Virus record (IMG/VR): IMGVR_UViG_3300048672_000387
Span: 1-63,574 of that record
Source of the DNA: a virus
DNA length: 63,574 nt
Direction: 5' to 3' (one strand)
The translations under genes and the position numbers were made by a program. The notes under the pieces were generated by a model. It had not been told where the DNA came from. It saw nothing but the letters and a program-made list of their open reading frames with translations, and did no database searches. Shown here one piece after another: positions 55,953-63,209 of the stretch; within the stretch, counting starts at the first letter, position 1; every line of letters starts with the position of its first letter.

Positions 55953-56056
55953 ATCAGATACATTCTAGAACGTAATTCTGATTAGCTGTATTAAATGATG
56001 AATGTTATTACAAATACACTAAGCTAAAGTCGTGTGTAGTCTTTGTTACCTAGACT
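55953..56056 (+). ncRNA. candidate folded RNA upstream of tmRNA
   Basis: In the 330-base gap after the membrane gene: hairpin ATCAGA (55953-55958) / TCTGAT (55977-55982); helix TTAGCT-GTATT (55982-55992) with AATAC-acta-AGCTAA (56013-56027, 4-nt bulge); hairpin AGTCT/AGACT (56038-56056). Found by eye; class unknown. Confidence 0.35.
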
Positions 56057-56074
56057 TAAATATAATGGTAAGGT

Positions 56075-56144
56075 TTCGGGAATAGCTTAACGGTAAAGCA
56101 GCAAGGGCTAACTTGCAGATTAGGGTTCAAATCCCGTTGTCGAA
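56075..56144 (+). tRNA. tRNA-like element with competing 3' hairpin
   Basis: The D-arm is tRNA-like (TA-GCTT-AACGGTA-AAGC), the anticodon-like stem GCAAG/CTTGC is perfect but has a 6-nt loop, and the T-loop is TTCAAAT between GGG and CCC. The acceptor is imperfect (TTCGGGA against TGTCGAA, one G-G clash). Its 3' strand can instead form a perfect 7-bp hairpin with bases just beyond (56138-56155). Either a degenerate tRNA or a tRNA mimic. Confidence 0.35.
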
Positions 56145-56212
56145 CAACTTCGACATCTAAAAGAAGTAAAAAAGTTATACTAATCAAATTCTTTAAAAAT
56201 TAGATTATTTAT

Positions 56213-56648
56213 GGGGCATAACGGTATTGATTCGAGAGTTCAGCCTTATTACAATCAACACAAGGAAGATGCTATACTTGTAAATGTGTATCAAACAACA
56301 AACGACAAAATCTCTAATGAAAGCAGAGCTTTCGCAGAAGGTGTAGAAGCTAGAATTATCTCATTGTTTAACAATGAAGTAGAATTAGCAGCGTAGTAAG
56401 TTTAAAAGAAATAATAGAAAAGTAGGTTGGGAAGTAACCATCTTCTAAGGAGTAGCTGAAATAGTGCTTTTAGTGTAACAACACATCTGTTATTTTAAAA
56501 TCAACGAATCCTAACGTTAATAATTGGAGGTGGTAAATGACCGTAACTGGTCAATCCCTACTACTCAGTAGTAATACAGAGTGAATTGTTGTAGAGAATT
56601 TGTAATATAGCATCTAGGAAGACATGGGTTCGACTCCCATATGCTCCA
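56213..56648 (+). ncRNA. ssrA: transfer-messenger RNA (tmRNA)
   Basis: The 5' end GGGGCAT (56213-56219) pairs perfectly with ATGCTCC (56641-56647). Next comes a D-like segment with TGATTCGA, close to the GGATTCGA of bacterial tmRNA. The T-arm is ATGGG-TTCGACT-CCCAT. A P2-type helix joins TATTACAA (56247-56254) and TTGTAATA (56600-56607). Inside is a tag frame ending ...NNEVELAA with stops TAG TAA (from 56394), the usual hydrophobic LAA degradation tail. The length, ~436 nt, is slightly long for tmRNA. The resume codon is not certain; an Ala codon giving a 15-aa tag (ARIISLFNNEVELAA) is plausible. CCA is not encoded. Phage tmRNAs are known in some mycobacteriophages; for crAss-like phages I know of none. 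Confidence 0.85.
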
Positions 56649-56650
56649 CA

Positions 56651-56667
56651 ATTGATTGATAATCAAT
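56651..56667 (+). terminator. hairpin directly after tmRNA
   Basis: Perfect 7-bp stem ATTGATT/AATCAAT with loop GAT, 2 bases past the tmRNA 3' end. There is no T-run, so it is more likely a processing or stability element than a full terminator. Confidence 0.4.
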
Positions 56668-56753
56668 GAACTGTCCTTTATCAGTATAAAAGATGAAAGA
56701 GAAAGTGCCATCTAAAAGAGCACGTTTAAAAAAACATAAATAACATAAATAAC

Positions 56754-57182
56754 ATGACAAATTTAAAATTAGTATCAATTACAGAACCTAAAACAGAAAA
56801 AGAAAGATCAGATTCAAAAGTAAGCAGAATGTATTATACAGCTACTTTTAGTAATCCATTAAATCCATTTAGTAAAACAGTATCAAGAACATTTTGGCAA
56901 CAACATAATGCTGATGGTACACAAGCTACTTGGAAAGGTGCTGATCCTGTACAAGTTAGACCTTTTGTTGGTAAATTAATACCAGGTCAAATTGTTGCTG
57001 CAAATGTTGAACCTTATGAAATTGATGGTAGCACAGGTAGAATGGCTACAACATTTACATCAGTTGTATTAGATGGTGAAATTGCTGAACAAGTATTTAA
57101 AGCATCAGGTAAAATCATTGTTAAAGCTGCTAATTTAGCTATTGCTGAACAACCGGCTGTAGCTGAAAATGTACCATTTTAA
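56754..57182 (+). CDS. putative ssDNA-binding-like early protein
   Basis: 142 aa. Beta-rich (YYTATFSNPLNP, TVSRTFWQ, GQIVAANVEPYEI, TTFTSVVLDGEI) followed by a helix and the C-terminal end AENVPF. The strand pattern and a Pro-Phe end resemble SSB proteins, whose acidic tail ends in (D)IPF. The tail here is less acidic. SSB is a guess from pattern; a different beta-barrel protein remains possible. It is followed by a strong terminator. Confidence 0.45.
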   Translation: MTNLKLVSITEPKTEKERSDSKVSRMYYTATFSNPLNPFSKTVSRTFWQQHNADGTQATWKGADPVQVRPFVGKLIPGQIVAANVEPYEIDGSTGRMATTFTSVVLDGEIAEQVFKASGKIIVKAANLAIAEQPAVAENVPF

Positions 57183-57197
57183 TTAATTTAATTTTAG

Positions 57198-57227
57198 AGA
57201 GTAGGTAGAAATATCTACTCTTTTTTT
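57198..57227 (+). terminator. terminator with GAAA tetraloop
   Basis: 10-bp stem AGAGTAGGTA/TATCTACTCT (one G-T), loop GAAA, followed by TTTTTT. Confidence 0.9.
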
Positions 57228-57252
57228 ACACACTAAACACAAACAAAATATT

Positions 57253-57495
57253 ATGATAAATCAACCAATTAGAAAATCATTAGATGAAAATGGAAATAAA
57301 GTTTATACAGGCGATGTTACATCTCAATTTCCTAATAGAGCATTAAGAAGAAATATTCTTCAAAAAAGTACAAGAAATTTAATGTTTGGAAAAGATCCAC
57401 ATATTTGGCATATACAAAAAGTTTTTAATAAAAAACAACAAAAAACAATTCAAATATTACATTTAACAAAACCTATTTTAGGTATTAATTATTAA
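57253..57495 (+). CDS. small basic protein
   Basis: 80 aa, unrecognised, strongly basic (NRALRRNILQKSTRNL, KVFNKKQQKT). Could be nucleic-acid binding. Its stop is followed by a GAAA-tetraloop hairpin and a tRNA-like element. Confidence 0.5.
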   Translation: MINQPIRKSLDENGNKVYTGDVTSQFPNRALRRNILQKSTRNLMFGKDPHIWHIQKVFNKKQQKTIQILHLTKPILGINY

Positions 57496-57500
57496 TTTTA

Positions 57501-57520
57501 AATAGGTAGAAATACCTATT
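57501..57520 (+). other. GAAA-tetraloop hairpin next to tRNA-like element
   Basis: Perfect stem AATAGGTA/TACCTATT with loop GAAA, no T-tail. It ends 2 bases before the tRNA-like element at 57523 and may position RNA processing. Confidence 0.6.
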
Positions 57521-57522
57521 AT

Positions 57523-57598
57523 GGATAAGAGGGATGAATGATTTTAACGCTTTCTAACATCTGGTGGTACTACGGCAGTTCGAATCTGTCCTTATCCA
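57523..57598 (+). tRNA. tRNA-like element lacking a clear anticodon arm
   Basis: Acceptor GGATAAG (57523-57529) / CTTATCC (57591-57597) and T-arm GGCAG-TTCGAAT-CTGTC are excellent, with a 76-nt total length normal for tRNA. The intervening bases show no 5-bp stem with a 7-nt loop; a short GTG/TAC variable-arm-like hairpin precedes the T-arm. This may be a tRNA mimic or a decayed tRNA. ACA follows, with no encoded CCA. Confidence 0.45.
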
Positions 57599-57644
57599 CA
57601 TTATCTAACTGTATTTAGGTCGTGTAATGTGTGTGTTTTGTTCA

Positions 57645-57674
57645 TATAAAAGAGAGATACAGCTCTCTTTTATA
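57645..57674 (+). terminator. long hairpin before a 49-aa gene
   Basis: Perfect 12-bp stem TATAAAAGAGAG/CTCTCTTTTATA with loop ATACAG. No long T-run follows; it lies 12 bases before the ATG at 57686. It could be a terminator for the tRNA-like transcript. Confidence 0.55.
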
Positions 57675-57685
57675 ATAATAAAAAA

Positions 57686-57835
57686 ATGAATATATTAAAT
57701 AGAAATCAAACAATAAAAAAAATTAAAAATAAAAAATGGTGGTATAACTATTTTAAAACTCGAAAATTTGGAATATCAGTTAGACCAGAAAATTATTATT
57801 TTGGTATATTTTCAAAAAAATTAAATAAAAAATAA
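57686..57835 (+). CDS. 49-aa basic protein
   Basis: MNILNRNQTIKKIKNKKWWYNYF..., Lys- and aromatic-rich, 4 bases before the next ATG. Unrecognised. Confidence 0.5.
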   Translation: MNILNRNQTIKKIKNKKWWYNYFKTRKFGISVRPENYYFGIFSKKLNKK

Positions 57836-57839
57836 ACTT

Positions 57840-58235
57840 ATGAAAACATATAAAGATGTTTATCAATTTCCATTACATTTAACAAATACTTGGATTTTTG
57901 ATAATAAAAATCAATTTGTAGCTCAATTTGAAAGACAATATGATAATAAAGGAAATTATGATAATTTATGGATGGAATTTGAATTTAAAATATTAAATTG
58001 TTTAAATGGAGTTGGAAAACATCCGTATTTAATTGATTCTGTATTTGAATATGATGTAAATAATCAACATATATATTTAAACGATGGAGAAACTAAAACT
58101 CTTATTATAACAATTAGAGGATTTGGTAATTTAGCTGGACAAAGAGGACATAATCTTTCAAATAAAGAAGCAGCTAATATTCAAGATACATTTGCTGAAT
58201 TTATAGTTAATAAATTAAATAATAAAAAAACATGA
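57840..58235 (+). CDS. early protein, unrecognised
   Basis: 131 aa, alpha/beta, with LTNTWIFDNKNQFVAQF at the N terminus and IRGFGNLAGQRGHNLSNKEAANIQDTFAEFIV at the C terminus. It looks like a small accessory protein; similar sequences with WVFD...FQF patterns occur in phages of Bacteroidota, role unknown. Its stop overlaps the next ATG (ATGA). Confidence 0.5.
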   Translation: MKTYKDVYQFPLHLTNTWIFDNKNQFVAQFERQYDNKGNYDNLWMEFEFKILNCLNGVGKHPYLIDSVFEYDVNNQHIYLNDGETKTLIITIRGFGNLAGQRGHNLSNKEAANIQDTFAEFIVNKLNNKKT

Positions 58236-59662
58236 CAGAATTTAAACCAATAGCAATGCGTTGCAATCAACAGCAATATGCTGAAATAAAACAAATATTA
58301 ATAGATAATGGATTTAAATGTAGTTTAGACGGTACTTTTACAGAATACCCTTATTTAACTAATAATTATGATGGTAGTAAAAACAATATATGTAATTGTT
58401 TTTCTGAAAATAAAACAAATTTTAATAGAACAGTATTTGAAACATGGAATAAAGATATATTTTTAGAATATTGTGGTATTACAAATAAAAAACCAGAATT
58501 AATAGAATTACCTAATACATGGTATGTACAATTAACAGAAGATAATTTTGATATTGTTAAAAATTGGCATGAATCATTAAAACAAGGTATAATGTATCAT
58601 ATTGGAAGTTATTATGGTATGTGTAATAATAAACCAGATGCTTGGGGAAAAGAATATTTACCTAATAATACTAATGTAATTACAACTGAACAATTTAAAA
58701 AATGGGTATTAAAAGAATCTAAACCTGAATTTATTGTTGGTAAATGGTATAAATATAATGGTTGTTATATTAAACTTAAATGTATAAAAAATGGTTCATT
58801 TTTAGCTTCTGACGATATTGTTTACTCAAGATATGATGGTAAAGGAGGATATTATGGTCAAATAGATGGTTTTAAAAAAGAATATATATTATTAACAGAT
58901 TTATCAGAAATTCAACAATATTTACCTGATGGACATGTTGATAAGCAAAATAATACTTTAAATATGTATAAAATATTAGAAGAAGCTAAATTAAAATATC
59001 CTATAGGTACAAAATTTAAACCTATTAGAAGTACTGGTGAAATTTCTGATAATATTATATTACAAGAAAAAGAATGTTATTTATATAAAGATAATGAAAA
59101 TTATGAATGGGTTATAGGTTCTGATAATATTTATAATCCTGTAATAAATAAATGGGCTGAAATAATAGAATCACCTAAAACAAATACTAAATGGAAACCA
59201 CAAATAGGAGATTATGTAATTACTAAAGGTTATACAAAAGATTATGATGGTAGAATTTTAAAAATTACTAGAATAGATGGTGAATTTTATTGGTTTGATA
59301 TAACTGATAATGGCTATCATCAACCTAATGCTAATTTTGGAAAATACCATATTTTAAGAAAAGCTGAAGCACATGAAATTCCTAAAACTGAATCTTTATT
59401 AGAAAAAGTATTACATTTTACACCTGATCCTTTTCTTAGTTTACAAGGAATAGGTTATGAAACATCATTTTTTGATTCATTACCTAATAAATCATCAAAA
59501 TTAGAACAAAAAAGACAAGAAGTTTTAAATAAATTTATGTCAACATCTACAGGATTACAATTTTTAGATGAATTTGATGATAAATACCCTATAGAAACAA
59601 ATCAACCAACAACAAATAATAAACAATCAATTAATCAATTATTAAAAGTCAAATTAAATTAA
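58232..59662 (+). CDS. multi-module early protein with WYK-type repeats
   Basis: 476 aa built from recurring small modules: FKPIAMRCNQQQY...FKCSL near the N terminus; ITTEQFKKWVLKE followed by IVGKWYKYNGCYIKLKCIKNG (~165-190); TDLSEIQQYLPDGHVDK (~225-245); and AKLKYPIGTKFKPI...NPVINKWAEIIESP (~258-310). The last two modules recur as separate small proteins downstream (60165-60434 and 61009-61236). The function of the family is not known to me. Confidence 0.6.
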   Translation: MTEFKPIAMRCNQQQYAEIKQILIDNGFKCSLDGTFTEYPYLTNNYDGSKNNICNCFSENKTNFNRTVFETWNKDIFLEYCGITNKKPELIELPNTWYVQLTEDNFDIVKNWHESLKQGIMYHIGSYYGMCNNKPDAWGKEYLPNNTNVITTEQFKKWVLKESKPEFIVGKWYKYNGCYIKLKCIKNGSFLASDDIVYSRYDGKGGYYGQIDGFKKEYILLTDLSEIQQYLPDGHVDKQNNTLNMYKILEEAKLKYPIGTKFKPIRSTGEISDNIILQEKECYLYKDNENYEWVIGSDNIYNPVINKWAEIIESPKTNTKWKPQIGDYVITKGYTKDYDGRILKITRIDGEFYWFDITDNGYHQPNANFGKYHILRKAEAHEIPKTESLLEKVLHFTPDPFLSLQGIGYETSFFDSLPNKSSKLEQKRQEVLNKFMSTSTGLQFLDEFDDKYPIETNQPTTNNKQSINQLLKVKLN

Positions 59663-59669
59663 AAACAAA

Positions 59670-60101
59670 ATGGAAACAACAAAAAAATCATTAAAAGACA
59701 GAATTTTAGCTATTTTAAAATTAGATGAAGCAGGAAAAGTAGGATCATTTTTAGAAAAACAAGTTAAATTAATTAACAAATCAATTGTAGTTCATCAAAA
59801 AAACTTAGAAAAATTTATTTCTAATGTTAAAGAAGAAATTGAACAGTTTGAAGAAAAATTAGAAGATGCTAAAGAAGCATTGGAGGAAGCTTATACTGCT
59901 ATTACATTAGAAGATGTACATAACAATGAAGCAATGAATTCATTTAGTAGTTATTATTGGGATAACATTGTTGCAAAAGAAGAAGTAATTGAAAAATTAA
60001 ATGATAAAATTGCAAAATGTAAAGAAACAATTGAAAAAGAAACAGAACGTGTTAATAAATCAATTGCTACAATGAAAACTCATTTAGAAAAAATATCTTA
60101 A
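59670..60101 (+). CDS. coiled-coil early protein
   Basis: 143 aa, almost all helical, with two Glu/Lys-rich heptad stretches (residues ~45-75 and ~105-140). Structural or regulatory role possible. Followed by a terminator hairpin. Confidence 0.55.
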   Translation: METTKKSLKDRILAILKLDEAGKVGSFLEKQVKLINKSIVVHQKNLEKFISNVKEEIEQFEEKLEDAKEALEEAYTAITLEDVHNNEAMNSFSSYYWDNIVAKEEVIEKLNDKIAKCKETIEKETERVNKSIATMKTHLEKIS

Positions 60102-60120
60102 TATTTAGTTGGTTTGTTAT

Positions 60121-60150
60121 AACTCCTATTGCAGAAATGTAATAGGAGTT
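60121..60150 (+). terminator. 13-bp hairpin with GAAA tetraloop
   Basis: AACTCCTATTGCA/TGTAATAGGAGTT (one G-T) with loop GAAA, then TTAAATAAAA. Same tetraloop style as the others in this genome. Confidence 0.75.
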
Positions 60151-60164
60151 TTAAATAAAATAAT

Positions 60165-60434
60165 ATGGAACAATTAATTAAAGGACAATGGTATAAAAGA
60201 ACAGATGTAATACTTGAAAATTATTTAAAATATATTAAACCTATAAAATTAGATTTACAAAATAATGAATTTAAATATATTTATTCTATATATGAAACAA
60301 AAGGATATTTAAATAATAATAAAATAAAAATTTGTACAGCTAATAATTTTATACCAATAGATATATCAGAAATAGCTCATTTATTACCTAAAAATCATTC
60401 AGATTTATTAAACAAAATATATGAATTATGGTAA
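60165..60434 (+). CDS. small WYK-family protein ending in YELW
   Basis: 89 aa. Starts IKGQWYKRTDVILENYLKYIK, contains IDISEIAHLLPKNHSD, the same module as in the 476-aa protein, and ends KIYELW. TATGG at the stop provides an overlapping ATG, but the frame from it ends after four codons. Confidence 0.6.
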   Translation: MEQLIKGQWYKRTDVILENYLKYIKPIKLDLQNNEFKYIYSIYETKGYLNNNKIKICTANNFIPIDISEIAHLLPKNHSDLLNKIYELW

Positions 60435-60481
60435 TTCGTTAAATAAATTAAAACAAAACAATTAAAAATAAAATAAAAATC

Positions 60482-60958
60482 ATGGCAAAAAAAGAAACAA
60501 CAGCAGTAGCAACAGTAGGTTCAGGAATTGAATTAACACCAGCAAATGTAACATCAACTATTAATGATTTAAAAGCTAAATTACAATCATTAAGAAGTTC
60601 AGCACCAGAAGCAGTATCATTAGATATTGATTATAATGGTACAACAATTAAAAATGTAACTAAAGTATCAGAATTATTAGAAATTTCTGCATCAATTCAT
60701 GCTAGATCAGCAGCTTATGATGCTGAAATTGAAAGATTTAACCTTAAAGGTAAAGTAAAAGCTTTTAGTCATTCAGAAAAAACAGTAGCTCAATGGGAAG
60801 AAATTATTGAAAAAGCTATATTTGAGCTTGTTAATAAAAAACAAATTGAGCAAATTGAAAGTGCTATTAAGAAACTTTCTAAATTTGAAGATGAAAAAAC
60901 TCAACTTCAAAGAGAATTTGATAGCATTGTAGGTAATGCTTCAGAATTATTATCATAA
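60482..60958 (+). CDS. conserved early protein, coiled-coil C terminus
   Basis: 158 aa. Ala/Thr-rich N terminus, then a small alpha/beta region and two helices rich in Lys/Glu. Of a type conserved in Bacteroidota phages near replication genes; function unknown to me. Codons are less AT-extreme than in neighbours, suggesting good expression; followed by a terminator. Confidence 0.55.
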   Translation: MAKKETTAVATVGSGIELTPANVTSTINDLKAKLQSLRSSAPEAVSLDIDYNGTTIKNVTKVSELLEISASIHARSAAYDAEIERFNLKGKVKAFSHSEKTVAQWEEIIEKAIFELVNKKQIEQIESAIKKLSKFEDEKTQLQREFDSIVGNASELLS

Positions 60959-60964
60959 TTAACT

Positions 60965-61000
60965 AAGTCCTGTCTATTAATTTAGGCAGGACTTTAATTT
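60965..61000 (+). terminator. terminator
   Basis: 12-bp stem AAGTCCTGTCTA/TAGGCAGGACTT (one G-T) with loop TTAATT, followed by TAATTTTT. Confidence 0.85.
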
Positions 61001-61008
61001 TTAAAAAT

Positions 61009-61236
61009 ATGAATAAAAAAGAAATTTTAAAAATTGCTAAACAAAAATATCCTATTGGATGTGTAATTGATAGTTTAGGAGGTTGTTATAATTATAAACT
61101 TGATGAAAAAATGTATATTGAACATCCTATAAAATGGTCAAATCAAGATATTTGTGGATATGGAGTTACTTTATACAATAACGGTAAATGGGCAAAAATA
61201 ATAAGTACACCAATTAAATGTTATGAATTATGGTAA
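61009..61236 (+). CDS. small module protein ending in YELW
   Basis: 75 aa. AKQKYPIGCVIDS and LYNNGKWAKIISTP match the last module of the 476-aa protein (KYPIGTKFKPI...INKWAEIIESP). Ends KCYELW; the TGG-TAA overlaps the ATG of the next gene by 7 bases. Confidence 0.6.
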   Translation: MNKKEILKIAKQKYPIGCVIDSLGGCYNYKLDEKMYIEHPIKWSNQDICGYGVTLYNNGKWAKIISTPIKCYELW

Positions 61237-61439
61237 CAGAAAAAGATTTATATACTGGATTACAATTTAAACATATAAAAGATAAAAATACTATATATTC
61301 TTTAGATTTAACTAAACAAGAAAATATTATTTGGTATAATGGAGATGTAAGATTTTCTATACAAGCTATATGTGATAATATTAATAGTGGTGTTTGGAAA
61401 TTAGTTAAACCTATTAATAAAATATATGAAACATGGTAA
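61230..61439 (+). CDS. small module protein ending in YETW
   Basis: 69 aa, related in layout to the previous one (GVWKLVKP near the end; terminus KIYETW). It starts from the ATG inside the previous TTATGG-TAA and passes on the same overlap to the next gene. Confidence 0.6.
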   Translation: MVTEKDLYTGLQFKHIKDKNTIYSLDLTKQENIIWYNGDVRFSIQAICDNINSGVWKLVKPINKIYETW

Positions 61440-61690
61440 ATAACTTTCCAACAGTAGGGTATACAGAATTTAATAAAATTGTATATGATAAACTAAAATA
61501 TTTATATAAATTAAAAAATTTAGATTTAAAAGATTTTGATTATTATAATAAAATACCTAAAAAATATATTGCTTGGAATATGAGCCAAAATACCGGATTT
61601 GTTGATTTATATTTTTGTAATAAAAGCGCTAAAACGTATTATACTTTAGAACAATTAATGTTAACAGAAAGGATTTACGAATTATGGTAG
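61433..61690 (+). CDS. small module protein ending in YELW
   Basis: 85 aa. Contains KKYIAWNMSQNTGFVDLYF and ends RIYELW with a TAG stop, which shows TAG acts as a stop in this arm. Its end overlaps the helicase start (ATGGTAG). Confidence 0.6.
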   Translation: MVNNFPTVGYTEFNKIVYDKLKYLYKLKNLDLKDFDYYNKIPKKYIAWNMSQNTGFVDLYFCNKSAKTYYTLEQLMLTERIYELW

Positions 61691-62946
61691 ATCAAAATAG
61701 TCCAAGAACTTTATGGCAAAAACAAGTTATAAATAAATGGATAAATAATTGTAAAGCAAGAGGTTACACTGAAATTTGTACTGGAGCTGGTAAAAGTTAT
61801 ATTGGTATTTTAGCTATTAAATTGTGTAATGAAAGACATTCAACTAAACAAATAAATGTAATTGTTCCGACCACTGTATTAAAAGAAGCCTGGACTGATG
61901 AAAAAAAAGGACATATTAAATTACATAATTTAAAAAATGTAAATGTTTATGTAGTAAATACTTATGTAAAAACTAAACATGAATGTGCTTTGTTATTGTT
62001 AGATGAATGTCAACATTATACTAATGAAAACTCTAAAACTTTTAATAAAGTAATTGCTAATACTACATTTAATTGGATATTATGTTTAACTGCTACTTTA
62101 GAAAAAGAACATAAAGATTTTCTTAATGCTAGAAATATTACATTAATTGAAAAGTTTACAGCTCAACAAGGTGTAGATGCAGGTTGGTTAAGTCCTTATA
62201 AAGTTTTATGTGTACCTATTGAATTAGATGAATCTGATAGAGAAAGGTATGAAACTTTAAACAAAAATTATTACAAATACGGAAGTCCTTTTAGTAATGG
62301 TTATTCTATTGATTTTAAAGTAGCAATGGCGTGTATGAAAAAAGGAGAAACTTTAACTAATTATGCAAATTCTTTAAAATGGGAAGAACAAAAACTTAAA
62401 ATCATGGCTATTCAATGGAATTTAGCTATGCAACAAAGAAAACAATTTCTTTACCATATAGAATCTAAAATAAATGCTGCTATTGAAATTACTAAAAAAC
62501 TTCAAATGCAATCTATACTTTTTGGTCAATCTATTGTTGGTGCAGATAAAATATCTGAAGCATTAGGTGATGAATGTGTTAAATATCATTCTAAAATGAC
62601 TAAAAAACAAGCTAAAGAAAATCTAAAAAAGTTAAAAGATGGTAGAACTAAAGTAAAATATATATCTTCAGCTAAAGGATTAGAAGAAGGTTTTGATTTA
62701 CCAAATCTTCAATTAGGTATAACTTGGAGTCGTACTTCTAAAGCTCTTAGAGCTACTCAAATTACAGGAAGGTTACTTAGATATTACCCAGGTAAAATAG
62801 CTTATATGATAGAGCTTTATGTGCCAGCTACACAAGATTTGAAATGGCTTCAAACTTCACTTAAAGGACAAAAGAATGTTTTTTGGTTATCTAACATAGA
62901 CCAAGTATATCAAATAATTAACCAAGATAAAGAAAAACTAATATGA
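61684..62946 (+). CDS. superfamily 2 DNA helicase
   Basis: 420 aa. Motif Q-like LWQKQVINKW, Walker A CTGAGKSYIG (~residue 38), Walker B LLLDECQH (DECQ), motif III LTATLE, C-lobe motifs AKGLEEGFDLPNL (V) and QITGRLLRY (VI). The layout is that of compact SF2 helicases such as UvsW-like or RecG-type enzymes in phages. It would act in replication or recombination, and is translationally coupled to the upstream small gene. Confidence 0.9.
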   Translation: MVDQNSPRTLWQKQVINKWINNCKARGYTEICTGAGKSYIGILAIKLCNERHSTKQINVIVPTTVLKEAWTDEKKGHIKLHNLKNVNVYVVNTYVKTKHECALLLLDECQHYTNENSKTFNKVIANTTFNWILCLTATLEKEHKDFLNARNITLIEKFTAQQGVDAGWLSPYKVLCVPIELDESDRERYETLNKNYYKYGSPFSNGYSIDFKVAMACMKKGETLTNYANSLKWEEQKLKIMAIQWNLAMQQRKQFLYHIESKINAAIEITKKLQMQSILFGQSIVGADKISEALGDECVKYHSKMTKKQAKENLKKLKDGRTKVKYISSAKGLEEGFDLPNLQLGITWSRTSKALRATQITGRLLRYYPGKIAYMIELYVPATQDLKWLQTSLKGQKNVFWLSNIDQVYQIINQDKEKLI

Positions 62947-63209
62947 TAGAAATAAATAAATATTATTTAACTAAAAGATCTACTCAAGATTTAATTAAAA
63001 TTGTAAGCATTGAAAAAGAAAATTTAAAAGTTATTTATATAGGCTATGAACATATAGGAATATGTAATTTAAATAAAGATTTTGTAATTGTTAAGTCAAT
63101 AGAAGGAATAGATTTATTAAATGAATATTTAAATTTTAAAATAAAAAGTTTTAATTTATTGTTATTAAGTCAATTAAAAGAATTAAAAATAAAACAATGC
63201 AAGAATTAA
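62943..63209 (+). CDS. small early protein
   Basis: 88 aa, unrecognised. The N-terminal YLTKRSTQDLIKIVSIEKENLKVIYIGY suggests a small beta-domain; the C terminus is basic and helical. It overlaps the helicase by 4 bases (ATGA) and the following gene by 13 bases. Confidence 0.5.
   Translation: MIEINKYYLTKRSTQDLIKIVSIEKENLKVIYIGYEHIGICNLNKDFVIVKSIEGIDLLNEYLNFKIKSFNLLLLSQLKELKIKQCKN

Noticed and set aside
56211-56396. A 61-aa protein frame starting at the ATG before the tmRNA 5' end
   Set aside because: It overlaps the tmRNA body; only its last 10-15 codons, ending in LAA, make sense as the tag. It is not annotated as a separate protein.
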